A stretch of 64,000 nucleotides of DNA from Streptomyces ortus. Lineage in GTDB: Bacteria; Actinomycetota; Actinomycetes; Streptomycetales; Streptomycetaceae. Positions 8,326 to 34,833 of this stretch are shown here, in pieces (the first letter of the stretch is position 1; each line of letters starts with the position of its first letter). Where the stretch lies: the NCBI RefSeq assembly GCF_026341275.1, contig NZ_JAIFZO010000002.1:7222118-7286117 (forward strand). The letters are read 5' to 3'. Both the position numbers and the translations under genes were made by a program. The notes beneath the pieces were generated by a model. That model did no database searches. It was not told where the DNA came from and saw nothing but the letters and a program-made list of their open reading frames with translations.

Positions 8326-9344
8326 ACCTCCGCCAGATTGCGCCGACGGACCATGGCGATGAAGAACGGACCGCCGAGGAAGGCGACCAGGACACCCGCC
8401 TGTATCTCGGTGGGGCGCGCCACCAGGCGTCCGAGGATGTCCGCGCTGAGCAGCAGGATGGGGGCGAGCACCGCCGACAGGGGCAGCAGCCAGCGCTGGT
8501 CGGGGCCGATGCCCGCCGACTGGGCGAGCACACGGGCCACATGGGGGACCACCAGGCCGAGGAAGACGACCGGGCCGATGACCGCGACCGCGGCCCCCGT
8601 CAGCAGGGTGATGGCCGCGACGCCCGCCAGCCGGACCAGGCCGAGGCGCCGGCCGAGTGAGGCCGCCACGTCGTCGCCGAGGGCCAGGCTGTTGAGGGCC
8701 GGGGCGCAGGCCAGCGCCAGTGCCGCGCCGATGACGAGGAAGGGCAGGACCCGCCACACCATGCCGTTGTCCGCCTCCGCGAGCGAACCCGCCGACCAGA
8801 AACGGTACTTGTTGAGCGCGTCCACGTCCGTGAGCACGATGGCCTGCGTGAACGACCACAGCATCGAGGTGACGGCGATCCCCGCGAGTGCCAGCTTCAC
8901 CGGGGTCATCCCGGACCGCCCGAGGCCGCCGAGCAGATAGACGGCCACGGTGGCGATCAGCGCCCCGGCGAACGCGAACCACACGTACCCGTACAGCGAG
9001 TTGACGCCCAGTACGCCGACGGCCAGCACGATGGCGAAGGCCGCTCCCGCGCTGACCCCCAGTACTCCGGGGTCGGCGAGCGGATTGCGGGTCAGGGCCT
9101 GCATGAGCGCCCCGGCCAGCCCGAGGGCCGCGCCCGCGGTGAGCCCGAGCGCGGTGCGGGGCATCCGCGCGGACCAGACGACGTTGTCCACGAAGCGGCT
9201 CGGGGCGTCGCCGAACAGGGCGCGGATCACCTGGTCCGGCGGGATGTTGGCCGCGCCGAGTGCCAGCGAGAGCAGGCAGAGGACCGCCAGGACGGTACCC
9301 AGCAGTGTCACGAGAAGGACAGGGCGCACTCTCTTGCCCGTCAC
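8322..9344 (-). CDS. Iron-siderophore ABC transporter permease (FecCD family)
   Basis: A 340-aa FecCD permease, first gene of the leftward import operon. The signature segments ALGLAGALMQALTRNPLADP and GPVVFLGLVVPHVARVLAQS match the family, and about nine transmembrane helices are visible. Its start (ATG 9344) lies 27 bases from the iron box at 9371-9389, so the operon should be switched on when iron is scarce. It is divergent from the NRPS gene, the standard arrangement where a siderophore and its uptake system are co-regulated. Confidence 0.93.
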   Translation of the reverse strand: MTGKRVRPVLLVTLLGTVLAVLCLLSLALGAANIPPDQVIRALFGDAPSRFVDNVVWSARMPRTALGLTAGAALGLAGALMQALTRNPLADPGVLGVSAGAAFAIVLAVGVLGVNSLYGYVWFAFAGALIATVAVYLLGGLGRSGMTPVKLALAGIAVTSMLWSFTQAIVLTDVDALNKYRFWSAGSLAEADNGMVWRVLPFLVIGAALALACAPALNSLALGDDVAASLGRRLGLVRLAGVAAITLLTGAAVAVIGPVVFLGLVVPHVARVLAQSAGIGPDQRWLLPLSAVLAPILLLSADILGRLVARPTEIQAGVLVAFLGGPFFIAMVRRRNLAEV

Positions 9345-9370
9345 CGTGCGGTCTCCAACGGCCAGCTCCC

Positions 9371-9389
9371 TTAGGTTAGGCAGGCCTTA
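9371..9389. promoter_or_regulatory. Iron box (DmdR1/IdeR-type operator), importer side
   Basis: TTAGGTTAGGCAGGCCTTA closely fits the actinobacterial DmdR1/IdeR consensus (TTAGGTTAGGCTCACCTAA, from memory). It lies just upstream of the first FecCD permease gene. Binding of Fe-loaded repressor would silence the import operon in iron-rich cells. Confidence 0.85.
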
Positions 9390-9433
9390 ATCGTAGTGGG
9401 GATCACGGAGTCCGCCGAGACTGGGCCTTTTGG

Positions 9434-9452
9434 TTAGGTAATCCTTACCTTA
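9434..9452. promoter_or_regulatory. Iron box (DmdR1/IdeR-type operator), NRPS side
   Basis: TTAGGTAATCCTTACCTTA is an inverted repeat of iron-box type. It overlaps a plausible promoter for the NRPS gene (-35 TTGGTT at 9430-9435, -10 TAGTAT at 9451-9456). This position implies transcription starts near 9463, which argues against ATG 9455 and for GTG 9512 as the NRPS start. Confidence 0.85.
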
Positions 9453-9511
9453 GTATGACCTGCGGTCCTCCGGCTGAGCCGGTTCCGCACCCTCTGGAGG
9501 CACGGTCAGCT

Positions 9512-28561
<19,050 letters not shown>

Positions 28562-28620
28562 TTGCCCTTCTGTCTCTCCCCGTCAACCCCCAGTAGTAGC
28601 AAGCGAGTCGGAGGAATCCC

Positions 28621-28845
28621 ATGAGCACCAACCCGTTCGAGAACCCCGAAGGCACCTACTCCGTGCTCGTCAACGACGAGGGCCAGTACAGCCTGTGGCC
28701 CGACTTCGTGGACGTGCCGGCCGGCTGGACCGTCGCGCACGGTCCCGCCGGCCGCCAGGAGTGCCTGGACCACATCGAGGCCAACTGGACGGACATGCGT
28801 CCCAAGAGCCTCGTGGAGCGGACGGCGGCGGATCAGGCCGGCTGA
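28621..28845 (+). CDS. MbtH family protein (NRPS adenylation-domain partner)
   Basis: A 74-aa protein of exact MbtH length. The conserved motifs are visible: NPFENPEGTYSVLVNDEGQY, then SLWPDFVDVPAGW and ECLDHIEANWTDMRP. MbtH proteins bind adenylation domains and are often needed for their solubility or activity. It lies 59 nt after the NRPS stop on the same strand, with a GGAGG site upstream, so it is almost certainly co-expressed under iron control. The next gene starts only 8 nt after its stop. Confidence 0.95.
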   Translation: MSTNPFENPEGTYSVLVNDEGQYSLWPDFVDVPAGWTVAHGPAGRQECLDHIEANWTDMRPKSLVERTAADQAG

Positions 28846-28853
28846 GCCCGCCG

Positions 28854-30428
28854 ATGCTCTCCACGCGACTCACCAACGCCCGCGTCCTGACCATGGACCC
28901 GGACCGCCCCGTCGCCCGTGAACTGGGCATCTGGCGGGGCCGGATCGTGGGCCTGGACGAGGAGGTGGCCGCCCTGCCCGCCCGTCGGGTGGTCGACCTC
29001 CAGGGCGCCACCGTGCTGCCCGGCTTCATCGACAGCCATGTCCATCTGGCCTGGGCCGGCCTCAAGGCGGGCACGCCGAGCATCGCCCCGTGCCGGTCGG
29101 TCGAGGACGTACTGGCCGCGGTGGCCGAGGCGGCGGCCCGCACACCGGAAGGGGGCTGGACGGACCTCGCCGGGTACGACCAGCGGGGCCTCGGCCGCCA
29201 TCTGACCGCCGCCGAACTGGACGGGGTCAGCGCGGGGCGCAAGGTGTTCCTGATGCACGACTCCGGACACGGCTGCATGGTCAACACGGCCGTCCTGGAC
29301 CTGCTGCCCGCCGAACTCGCCGACGGGGACGGCTTTCTCGCCGAAGGGGCCATGGGAGCCGCGCGCGCCCTGCGACTGCCCTACTCGCAGCGGGAGTTGG
29401 CCGACGCCATCGGTCACGCGGCGCGTGGCTGCCTGGCCGAGGGCATCACCGGCTGCGCCGAGGCGGGCATCGGCGGCGCGCTGTTCGGGCACAGCCCCGT
29501 CGAGCTGGGCGCCTACCAACTGGCGGCGGAGCAGGGCCAACTGCCCCTGCGCGTACAGCTCATGGTGTCCGCAGACCGGCTGCGGCCCGTCACCGCGCAC
29601 CGCGACGACGGCATTCCCCGCGCCCTCGACCTCGGGCTGCGCACCGGGTTCGGCGGCGACCGGCTCTCCGTGGGCGCGCTGAAGGTCTACACCGACGGCG
29701 GCATGATGGCCCGTACCGCCGCCCTCAGCAGCCCCTACGAAGGACTCGACCACGCGGGCCAGTTGCAGGACGACCCCGAGTCGCTCGCGGACACGATCGT
29801 CGACGGACATCTCGCGGGCTGGCAGCTGGCCGTCCACGCCATCGGCGACCGGGCGGCCGACGTGGCCCTCGACGCGCTGGAACGGGCGCAGCGCCTGCGT
29901 CCGCGGCCGGATGCCCGGCACCGCATAGAGCACGCGGGCCTCGTCCGCCCCGACCAGCTGGACCGTTTCGCGCGGCTGGGTGTGACAGCCGTGGTGCAGC
30001 CGAACTTCCTGCGGTACTTCGGCGACGACTACGCGGCCGTCATGGGCGGGGAGCGGGCACCCTGGCTGTACCGGGGACGGGGCTTTCTCGACCACGGCAT
30101 CACGCTGGTCGGCAGTTCGGACCGGCCCGTGGCGGACGGATCGCCGCTCAGGGCGGTCCAGTTCATGGTCGAGCGGGCCTCCGCGTCGGGGCAGGTCATC
30201 GGCCCGGACGAGGGCATCACCGTCGAGGAGGCGCTGCGCGCCCACACCGTGGCCGGCGCCTTCGCCTGCCACTGGGAGGACCGCGCGGGCAGCCTCACGC
30301 CGGGCAGGAGCGCGGATCTGGTCGTCCTCGGCGACGACCCCACGAGCGTCGACGTCTCGCGCATCGGTGACATCGACGTGGTCGCGACCTACGTCGACGG
30401 CCGGGAGACCGAAGGAGGCGCACCATGA
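28854..30428 (+). CDS. YtcJ-like amidohydrolase (Amidohydrolase_3 family)
   Basis: A 524-aa metal-dependent hydrolase. The metal-site pattern is intact: HVHL after LPGFIDS, Lys in ALKVYTDGGM, His in VHAIGDRAADVALD, His in HRIEHAGL, and Asp in GSSDRPVADGSP. The C-terminal SLTPGRSADLVVL is the usual end of the composite beta-sandwich. Such enzymes hydrolyse amides, imides or N-acyl groups. It begins 8 nt after the MbtH gene and overlaps the next small gene by ATGA, so it is in the siderophore transcript or immediately behind it. A role in trimming or recycling the siderophore is possible, but it could equally belong with the downstream catabolic genes. Confidence 0.85.
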   Translation: MLSTRLTNARVLTMDPDRPVARELGIWRGRIVGLDEEVAALPARRVVDLQGATVLPGFIDSHVHLAWAGLKAGTPSIAPCRSVEDVLAAVAEAAARTPEGGWTDLAGYDQRGLGRHLTAAELDGVSAGRKVFLMHDSGHGCMVNTAVLDLLPAELADGDGFLAEGAMGAARALRLPYSQRELADAIGHAARGCLAEGITGCAEAGIGGALFGHSPVELGAYQLAAEQGQLPLRVQLMVSADRLRPVTAHRDDGIPRALDLGLRTGFGGDRLSVGALKVYTDGGMMARTAALSSPYEGLDHAGQLQDDPESLADTIVDGHLAGWQLAVHAIGDRAADVALDALERAQRLRPRPDARHRIEHAGLVRPDQLDRFARLGVTAVVQPNFLRYFGDDYAAVMGGERAPWLYRGRGFLDHGITLVGSSDRPVADGSPLRAVQFMVERASASGQVIGPDEGITVEEALRAHTVAGAFACHWEDRAGSLTPGRSADLVVLGDDPTSVDVSRIGDIDVVATYVDGRETEGGAP

Positions 30429-30655
30429 GCACGAGCGCCGACGGCGTGGAGACGTACGCCCAACTGTGGCGGATGTCCGCCTTCCCACGCAGGTGGGTGC
30501 TCCGGGACACCGCTGGGGACGTCCTCGTCTTCGACCGGGACACCAACTGCCCGGTGGACATCGACGACGGGCCGACACGGGGCGAGGTCCTGCGCAGGAT
30601 GCGCGAGGCGGGCGTACCGGAGGGCGACGAGTACCCGGGACGCCCTTGCGCGTGA
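30425..30655 (+). CDS. Small hypothetical protein (76 aa)
   Basis: The ATG overlaps the amidohydrolase stop (ATGA), so it is translationally coupled. The protein is soluble: WRMSAFPRRWVLRDTAGDVL, then VFDRDTNCPVDIDDGPTRGE. I do not recognise the family. Its placement suggests a partner or accessory of the amidohydrolase. Confidence 0.6.
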   Translation: MSTSADGVETYAQLWRMSAFPRRWVLRDTAGDVLVFDRDTNCPVDIDDGPTRGEVLRRMREAGVPEGDEYPGRPCA

Positions 30656-30733
30656 GCCGTCACCCGCTCCGTGCCGCCCCGCCGTGCGGCAGGCATCGTC
30701 GGGGAACCCGGCCGCGTGGGCGGACGCCGTACT

Positions 30734-30750
30734 GTTCAATGGAGGTGAAC
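30734..30750. promoter_or_regulatory. Inverted repeat GTTCA-N7-TGAAC upstream of the XRE-cupin gene
   Basis: A short perfect dyad (GTTCA, 7-bp spacer, TGAAC) in the 132-bp gap before the regulator gene, near a TACTGT promoter-like stretch. It could be the autoregulatory operator of the XRE-cupin protein. This is inferred from position only. Confidence 0.35.
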
Positions 30751-30787
30751 GGCCCCGCGCGAGTCGCCGCTGCGAGAGGAGTCGCCC

Positions 30788-31444
30788 GTGTCCCCTGTCG
30801 TGGTGCCGCCGGTCGGCGCCCGCATCCGTCGGGCGCGTACGGCGCGAGGTATGAGCCTGCGGGCGCTGGCCCGGGAGATCGGGGTGTCGGCGAGCCTCGT
30901 CTCGCAGATCGAGACCGGCAAGACCCAGCCCTCGGTGAGCACCCTGTACGCGATCACCACCGCGCTCGCCATCCCGGTCGAGTCGCTCTTCGACGCCGAG
31001 GACGAGCCGGCCCCGACGCCCACCCCCGCCCCGGTGGGCGCGCCCACCGGCGAAGGCACCGCCCTGCACGCGCTCGCCGCCTTCGCCGCCGACCCCCGCC
31101 GCAGGATCGGACCCCTGGTCAGCGGTGGTGAACGCGAAGTCCTTGAGCTGGACTCGGGCGTCGTGTGGGAACGCCTCGGCCGGCTTCCCGGCGTGGACGT
31201 CGACTTCCTGCTCGTGACCTACCGCCCCGGCGGAGCCTCCTCCGGCACGGGCGCTCCGATGCGCCATGCCGGGACCGAGTACGGCTACCTGACCGCCGGC
31301 GAGCTGGTCCTCACCCTCGGCTTCGACGAGTACGTGATCCGGCCCGGCGACGCGGTCAGCTTCGAGTCGACGACCCCGCACCGCTATCGCAACGACGGCG
31401 ACGAACCTGCCGTGGGTGTCTGGTTCGTGTTCAGTATGCCTTGA
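30788..31444 (+). CDS. XRE-family transcriptional regulator with C-terminal cupin domain
   Basis: A 218-aa protein starting at GTG 30788 (AGAGGAG about 10 nt upstream). Residues about 8-65 are a Cro/C1 helix-turn-helix: GMSLRALAREIGVSASLVSQ, then IETGKTQPSVSTLYAI. Residues about 140-215 are a cupin sensor: RHAGTEYGYLTAGELVLTL, then RPGDAVSFESTTPHRYRNDG. This architecture is typical of local regulators of amine, polyamine or amino-acid catabolism (PuuR/SutR type). It directly precedes a six-gene catabolic cluster and is its likely ligand-responsive regulator. Confidence 0.88.
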   Translation: MSPVVVPPVGARIRRARTARGMSLRALAREIGVSASLVSQIETGKTQPSVSTLYAITTALAIPVESLFDAEDEPAPTPTPAPVGAPTGEGTALHALAAFAADPRRRIGPLVSGGEREVLELDSGVVWERLGRLPGVDVDFLLVTYRPGGASSGTGAPMRHAGTEYGYLTAGELVLTLGFDEYVIRPGDAVSFESTTPHRYRNDGDEPAVGVWFVFSMP

Positions 31445-31491
31445 CACTTTCCCCGGACGGTCGTTCACTCCGGATGAGGGTGGTGGTCGTC

Positions 31492-32832
31492 ATGGCAATC
31501 CGCACCTACGGACCGAACGCCGTCGACTGGGAACAGCGCATCGACCTCGACCGGCTCCGCACGGAACGCCTGCGGCGGCTCCACACGGCACTGAACCGCA
31601 GCGAGTTGGGCGCCCTGCTGTGCTTCGACTTCGCCAACATCCGCTATATGTCGGCCACCCACATCGGTACCTGGGCGATGGACAAGCTGATCCGCTTCGC
31701 CCTCCTCGTCCGCGGCGGCGAACCCGTCGTCTGGGACTTCGGCTCCGCCGCCCGCCACCACCAGCTGTACAACCCCTGGCTCGACCACGGCGGCGGGAAG
31801 GAGGGCGATCCGCCCAGCGGCGCCCGCGCGGGCATCTCCACCCTGCGTGGCGCCTTCCACCCGGACGCCGGAATCGGCGCCGACGTCGCGGCGAAGGTGG
31901 CCGCCGAACTACGCGAACACGGGCTGGCGGACGAGCCGTTGGGTGTGGACCTCGCCGAGATGCCCGTCCTGCACGCGCTCAAGGAGCAGGGCATCGACGT
32001 CGTGGACGGCCAACAGGTCTTCCTGGAGGCCCGCAGGGTCAAGACACCCGACGAGATCTCCCTGCTCACCCAGGCCTGCTCGATGGTCGACGCCGCGTAC
32101 GAGGAGCTGTACGCCCATCTACGGCCGGGCGTGCGCGAGAACGAATGCGTGGGACTCGTGTCCAAAGTCCTCTACGACCTGGGCAGCGAGTACGTCGAAG
32201 GCGTCAACGCGATTTCCGGGGAACGCTGTTCACCGCACCCGCACGTCTACAGCGACCGGCTGATCCGCCCCGGCGATCCCGCCTTCTTCGACATCCTGCA
32301 CAGCCACCTCGGCTACCGCACCTGCTACTACCGCACGTTCGCCGTCGGCAGCGCCTCACCCGCGCAGCGCGACGCGTACGTCCGCTGCCGCGCCTACATG
32401 GACGAGGCGATCGCACTGGTCCGGCCGGGCGCCACCACCGCCGACATCGTCGAGGTCTGGCCGCGCGCCGAGGAGTTCGGCTTCCCCGACGAGACCGCCG
32501 CGTTCGCCCTGCAGTACGGGCACGGGGTGGGCCTGTCGATCTGGGAGAAGCCCATCTTCAGCCGGCTGGTCTCGCTCGACCACCCCGAACTCCTCGAAGA
32601 GGGCATGGTGTTCGCGCTGGAGACGTACTGGCCGGCGGCGGACGGCTGGTCGGCGGCCCGTATCGAGGAAGAGGTCGTCGTCACCGCCGACGGGTGCGAG
32701 GTGATCACCAAGTTCCCGGCCGAGGAACTGCTCGTCGCGGGCCGCAAGTACTGGACCGTCGGCGGCGAGCTGAACACCCGCCGCGAGTCCCAGTCCCATC
32801 TGAACACCCGCGAGGGCAGGGGCGGGCGATGA
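31492..32832 (+). CDS. M24-fold (Xaa-Pro peptidase/creatinase-like) enzyme with a substituted metal ligand
   Basis: A 446-aa protein with an N-terminal creatinase-like domain (residues 1-150, GALLCFDFANIRYMS) and a C-terminal pita-bread domain. By alignment to M24 motifs the five metal ligands are Asp267 (FFDILH), Cys278 in place of the second Asp (GYRTCYYRTF for GYxxDxxRT), His344 (GHGVGL), Glu377 (ALETYW) and Glu392 (RIEEEVVVT). With one ligand lost it may be a single-metal or metal-free enzyme, as in creatinase and unlike aminopeptidase P. The overall pattern also recalls the M24-fold DMSP lyase DddP. ATG 31492 is chosen (GAGGG upstream). The stop overlaps the E1 alpha start by 4 nt. Confidence 0.8.
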   Translation: MAIRTYGPNAVDWEQRIDLDRLRTERLRRLHTALNRSELGALLCFDFANIRYMSATHIGTWAMDKLIRFALLVRGGEPVVWDFGSAARHHQLYNPWLDHGGGKEGDPPSGARAGISTLRGAFHPDAGIGADVAAKVAAELREHGLADEPLGVDLAEMPVLHALKEQGIDVVDGQQVFLEARRVKTPDEISLLTQACSMVDAAYEELYAHLRPGVRENECVGLVSKVLYDLGSEYVEGVNAISGERCSPHPHVYSDRLIRPGDPAFFDILHSHLGYRTCYYRTFAVGSASPAQRDAYVRCRAYMDEAIALVRPGATTADIVEVWPRAEEFGFPDETAAFALQYGHGVGLSIWEKPIFSRLVSLDHPELLEEGMVFALETYWPAADGWSAARIEEEVVVTADGCEVITKFPAEELLVAGRKYWTVGGELNTRRESQSHLNTREGRGGR

Positions 32833-33836
32833 CGGGCGCCACGCGGACGCCGGACGGTCGGGAAACCGCCGAACTCCTCGCCCTCTACGAGGAGATGGCC
32901 GTCATCCGGCGCACGGAGAAGGCCGCCCACGACCTGTTCCTGTCCGGCCTCGTCAAGGGCACCACCCACCTCGCCGCCGGGCACGAGGCCGTCGCGGTCG
33001 GCGCGGGCGCCGCCCTGCGCGACGACGACTACGTGTTCGCCACCTACCGCGGCCACCACCACGCCCTGGCCCGCGGCGCGACCCCCGAGGAATGCCTCGC
33101 CGAACTGATGAGCCGTGCGAGCGGCCTGTGCGGGGCCAAGGGCGGCTCGATGCACCTCACCAAGGCCTCGGGCAACATGCTCGGCTCGTACGCGATCGTC
33201 GGCGCCCATCTCCCCATGGCGGTCGGCGCCGCCTGGTCGGCCCGGCTGCGGGGGACCCGGCAGATCGCCGTGGCCTTCTTCGGTGACGGCGCCACCAACA
33301 TCGGCGCCTTCCACGAGGCGCTCAACCTGGCCGCCGTATGGAAGCTGCCCGTGCTGTTCGTCTGCGAGAACAACCTCTACATGGAATACACCCCGATCGC
33401 CGACGTCACCGCCGTGGCCAACCCCGCGGCCGACCGGGCGCCCGCCTACGGCATCCCCGGCGAGACCGTCGACGGCAACGACGTGGTCGCCGTACGGGAG
33501 GCGGTCGCCCGGCTGGCGGGCCGGGCCCGGGCGGGGGACGGGCCCGGCCTTCTGGAGGCGCGGACCTACCGGCACTACGGCCACAGCCGCGCGGACCCCG
33601 CGACCTACCGCCCGGCCGAAGAGGTGGAGCGCTGGCTCAAGCACGACCCGCTCGACGTGGCACGCGGCCGGCTCGCCGGACTCGGGGTACCGGCCGAGAC
33701 GGTCACCGCGGCGGACGCGCGCGCCGAAGCCGTCGTACAGGCGGCGGTCGAGGCCGCGAAGAAAGCGCCCGCGCCCGACCCCCGGGAGGCGCTGACCGAC
33801 GTATGGGCCGACGGAGGTGCGCGATGGCGGACGTGA
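32829..33836 (+). CDS. Thiamine-diphosphate-dependent dehydrogenase E1 component, alpha subunit (AcoA/PdhA type)
   Basis: A 335-aa alpha subunit. The TPP-binding motif is AFFGDGATNIGAFHEALNLA (GDG…N), and the phosphorylation-loop region RTYRHYGHSRADP is typical of AcoA/PdhA. The substrate-entry region reads HLAAGHEAVAVG. With the beta subunit it would decarboxylate a 2-oxoacid or cleave an acetoin-like diketone. The ATG overlaps the upstream stop (ATGA), and its 3' end overlaps the beta-subunit gene by 13 nt. No E2 or E3 gene is in the cluster, so it either borrows those from elsewhere or acts without a lipoyl acceptor. Confidence 0.88.
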   Translation: MTGATRTPDGRETAELLALYEEMAVIRRTEKAAHDLFLSGLVKGTTHLAAGHEAVAVGAGAALRDDDYVFATYRGHHHALARGATPEECLAELMSRASGLCGAKGGSMHLTKASGNMLGSYAIVGAHLPMAVGAAWSARLRGTRQIAVAFFGDGATNIGAFHEALNLAAVWKLPVLFVCENNLYMEYTPIADVTAVANPAADRAPAYGIPGETVDGNDVVAVREAVARLAGRARAGDGPGLLEARTYRHYGHSRADPATYRPAEEVERWLKHDPLDVARGRLAGLGVPAETVTAADARAEAVVQAAVEAAKKAPAPDPREALTDVWADGGARWRT

Positions 33837-34804
33837 TCACCTACCGGCAGGCCGTCGCCGAGGGCATCGCGCGGGAGATGCGGCGCGACCCGGCGGTGGT
33901 GTGCCTGGGGGAGGACATCGGCGCGGCGGGCGGGGTGTTCAGGACGACGGCCGGACTGCACGAGGAGTTCGGCCCCGGGCGGGTGTGGGACACGCCGATC
34001 TCCGAACAGGCCATCGTCGGGGCGGCGATGGGGGCCGCGATGACCGGGATGCGGCCCGTCGCGGAGATCATGTTCTCGGACTTTCTGGCCTGCTGCTGGG
34101 ACTACCTCGCCAACGAGATCCCCAAGGTCCGCTACATGACGGGCGGTCAGGTGACCGTGCCGCTGGTGGTGCGTACCGCCAACGGCGGCGGCCTCGGCTT
34201 CGGCGCGCAGCACTCCCAGGCCACCGAGAACTGGGCGCTGACCGTCCCCGGACTGAAGATCGCGGCTCCGGCCACGCCCGCCGACGTGACCGGCATGATG
34301 GCCGCCGCCATTCGCAGCGACGACCCGGTGGTGTTCTTCGAACACAAGGGACTGTTCGCCACCAAGGGGCCGCCCGCGCCGCCGGACCACGTGGTCGAAC
34401 TGGGGCACGCGGCCGTCGTGCGCGAGGGCGACGACGTCACGCTCGTGGCCCTCGCCTCGATGGTGCCGCTCGCGCTCACCGCCGCGGAGCGACTGGCCGA
34501 GGAGGGCATCGACGCGGAAGTCATCGACCTGCGCTGCCTCGTGCCGCTCGACGCGATGACCGTCCTCGGCTCCCTCGCCAAGACCTCCCGGCTCGTGACC
34601 GTCGAGGAGAACCCCTACCAGGGCGGCTGGGGCGGCACGCTCGTGTCGATCGTCGCCGACGAGGGCTTCGGCCTCCTCGACGCACCCGTGCGCAGGGTCG
34701 CCGCCGCGTGCGTGCCGCTGCCGTTCGCCGACGTGCTCGAAGCGGAGGTCATCCCGAGCGTCGACAAGGTCGTGGCGAAGGTCCGCGACCTCACCGCGTA
34801 CTGA
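33824..34804 (+). CDS. Thiamine-diphosphate-dependent dehydrogenase E1 component, beta subunit (AcoB/PdhB type)
   Basis: A 326-aa beta subunit with standard landmarks: VCLGEDIGAAGGVFRTTAGL, then the catalytic Glu region SEQAIVGAAMGAAMTGMRPV, and C-terminal domain segments AEVIDLRCLVPLDAMTVL and VTVEENPYQGGWG. ATG 33824 follows GGAGGTGCGCG, an ideal ribosome site inside the end of the alpha gene. It forms the alpha2beta2 E1 enzyme with the preceding product. Substrate unknown: acetoin/pyruvate-type by family, but the neighbourhood (amidohydrolase, cupin, M24 enzyme) suggests a specialised catabolic intermediate. Confidence 0.88.
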   Translation: MADVITYRQAVAEGIAREMRRDPAVVCLGEDIGAAGGVFRTTAGLHEEFGPGRVWDTPISEQAIVGAAMGAAMTGMRPVAEIMFSDFLACCWDYLANEIPKVRYMTGGQVTVPLVVRTANGGGLGFGAQHSQATENWALTVPGLKIAAPATPADVTGMMAAAIRSDDPVVFFEHKGLFATKGPPAPPDHVVELGHAAVVREGDDVTLVALASMVPLALTAAERLAEEGIDAEVIDLRCLVPLDAMTVLGSLAKTSRLVTVEENPYQGGWGGTLVSIVADEGFGLLDAPVRRVAAACVPLPFADVLEAEVIPSVDKVVAKVRDLTAY

Positions 34805-34833
34805 ACCCGGCATGGAGAGAGGCGAGTAGGGCC

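Noticed and set aside
9455..9511. ATG 9455 as the NRPS start.
   Set aside because: It lies 2 bp after the iron box and inside the likely -10 region (TAGTAT), leaving no leader or ribosome site; GTG 9512 has TGGAGG upstream.
32829..34804. Calling the E1 pair pyruvate dehydrogenase for central metabolism.
   Set aside because: It lies inside a catabolic operon without E2/E3; the substrate cannot be inferred from family motifs alone.
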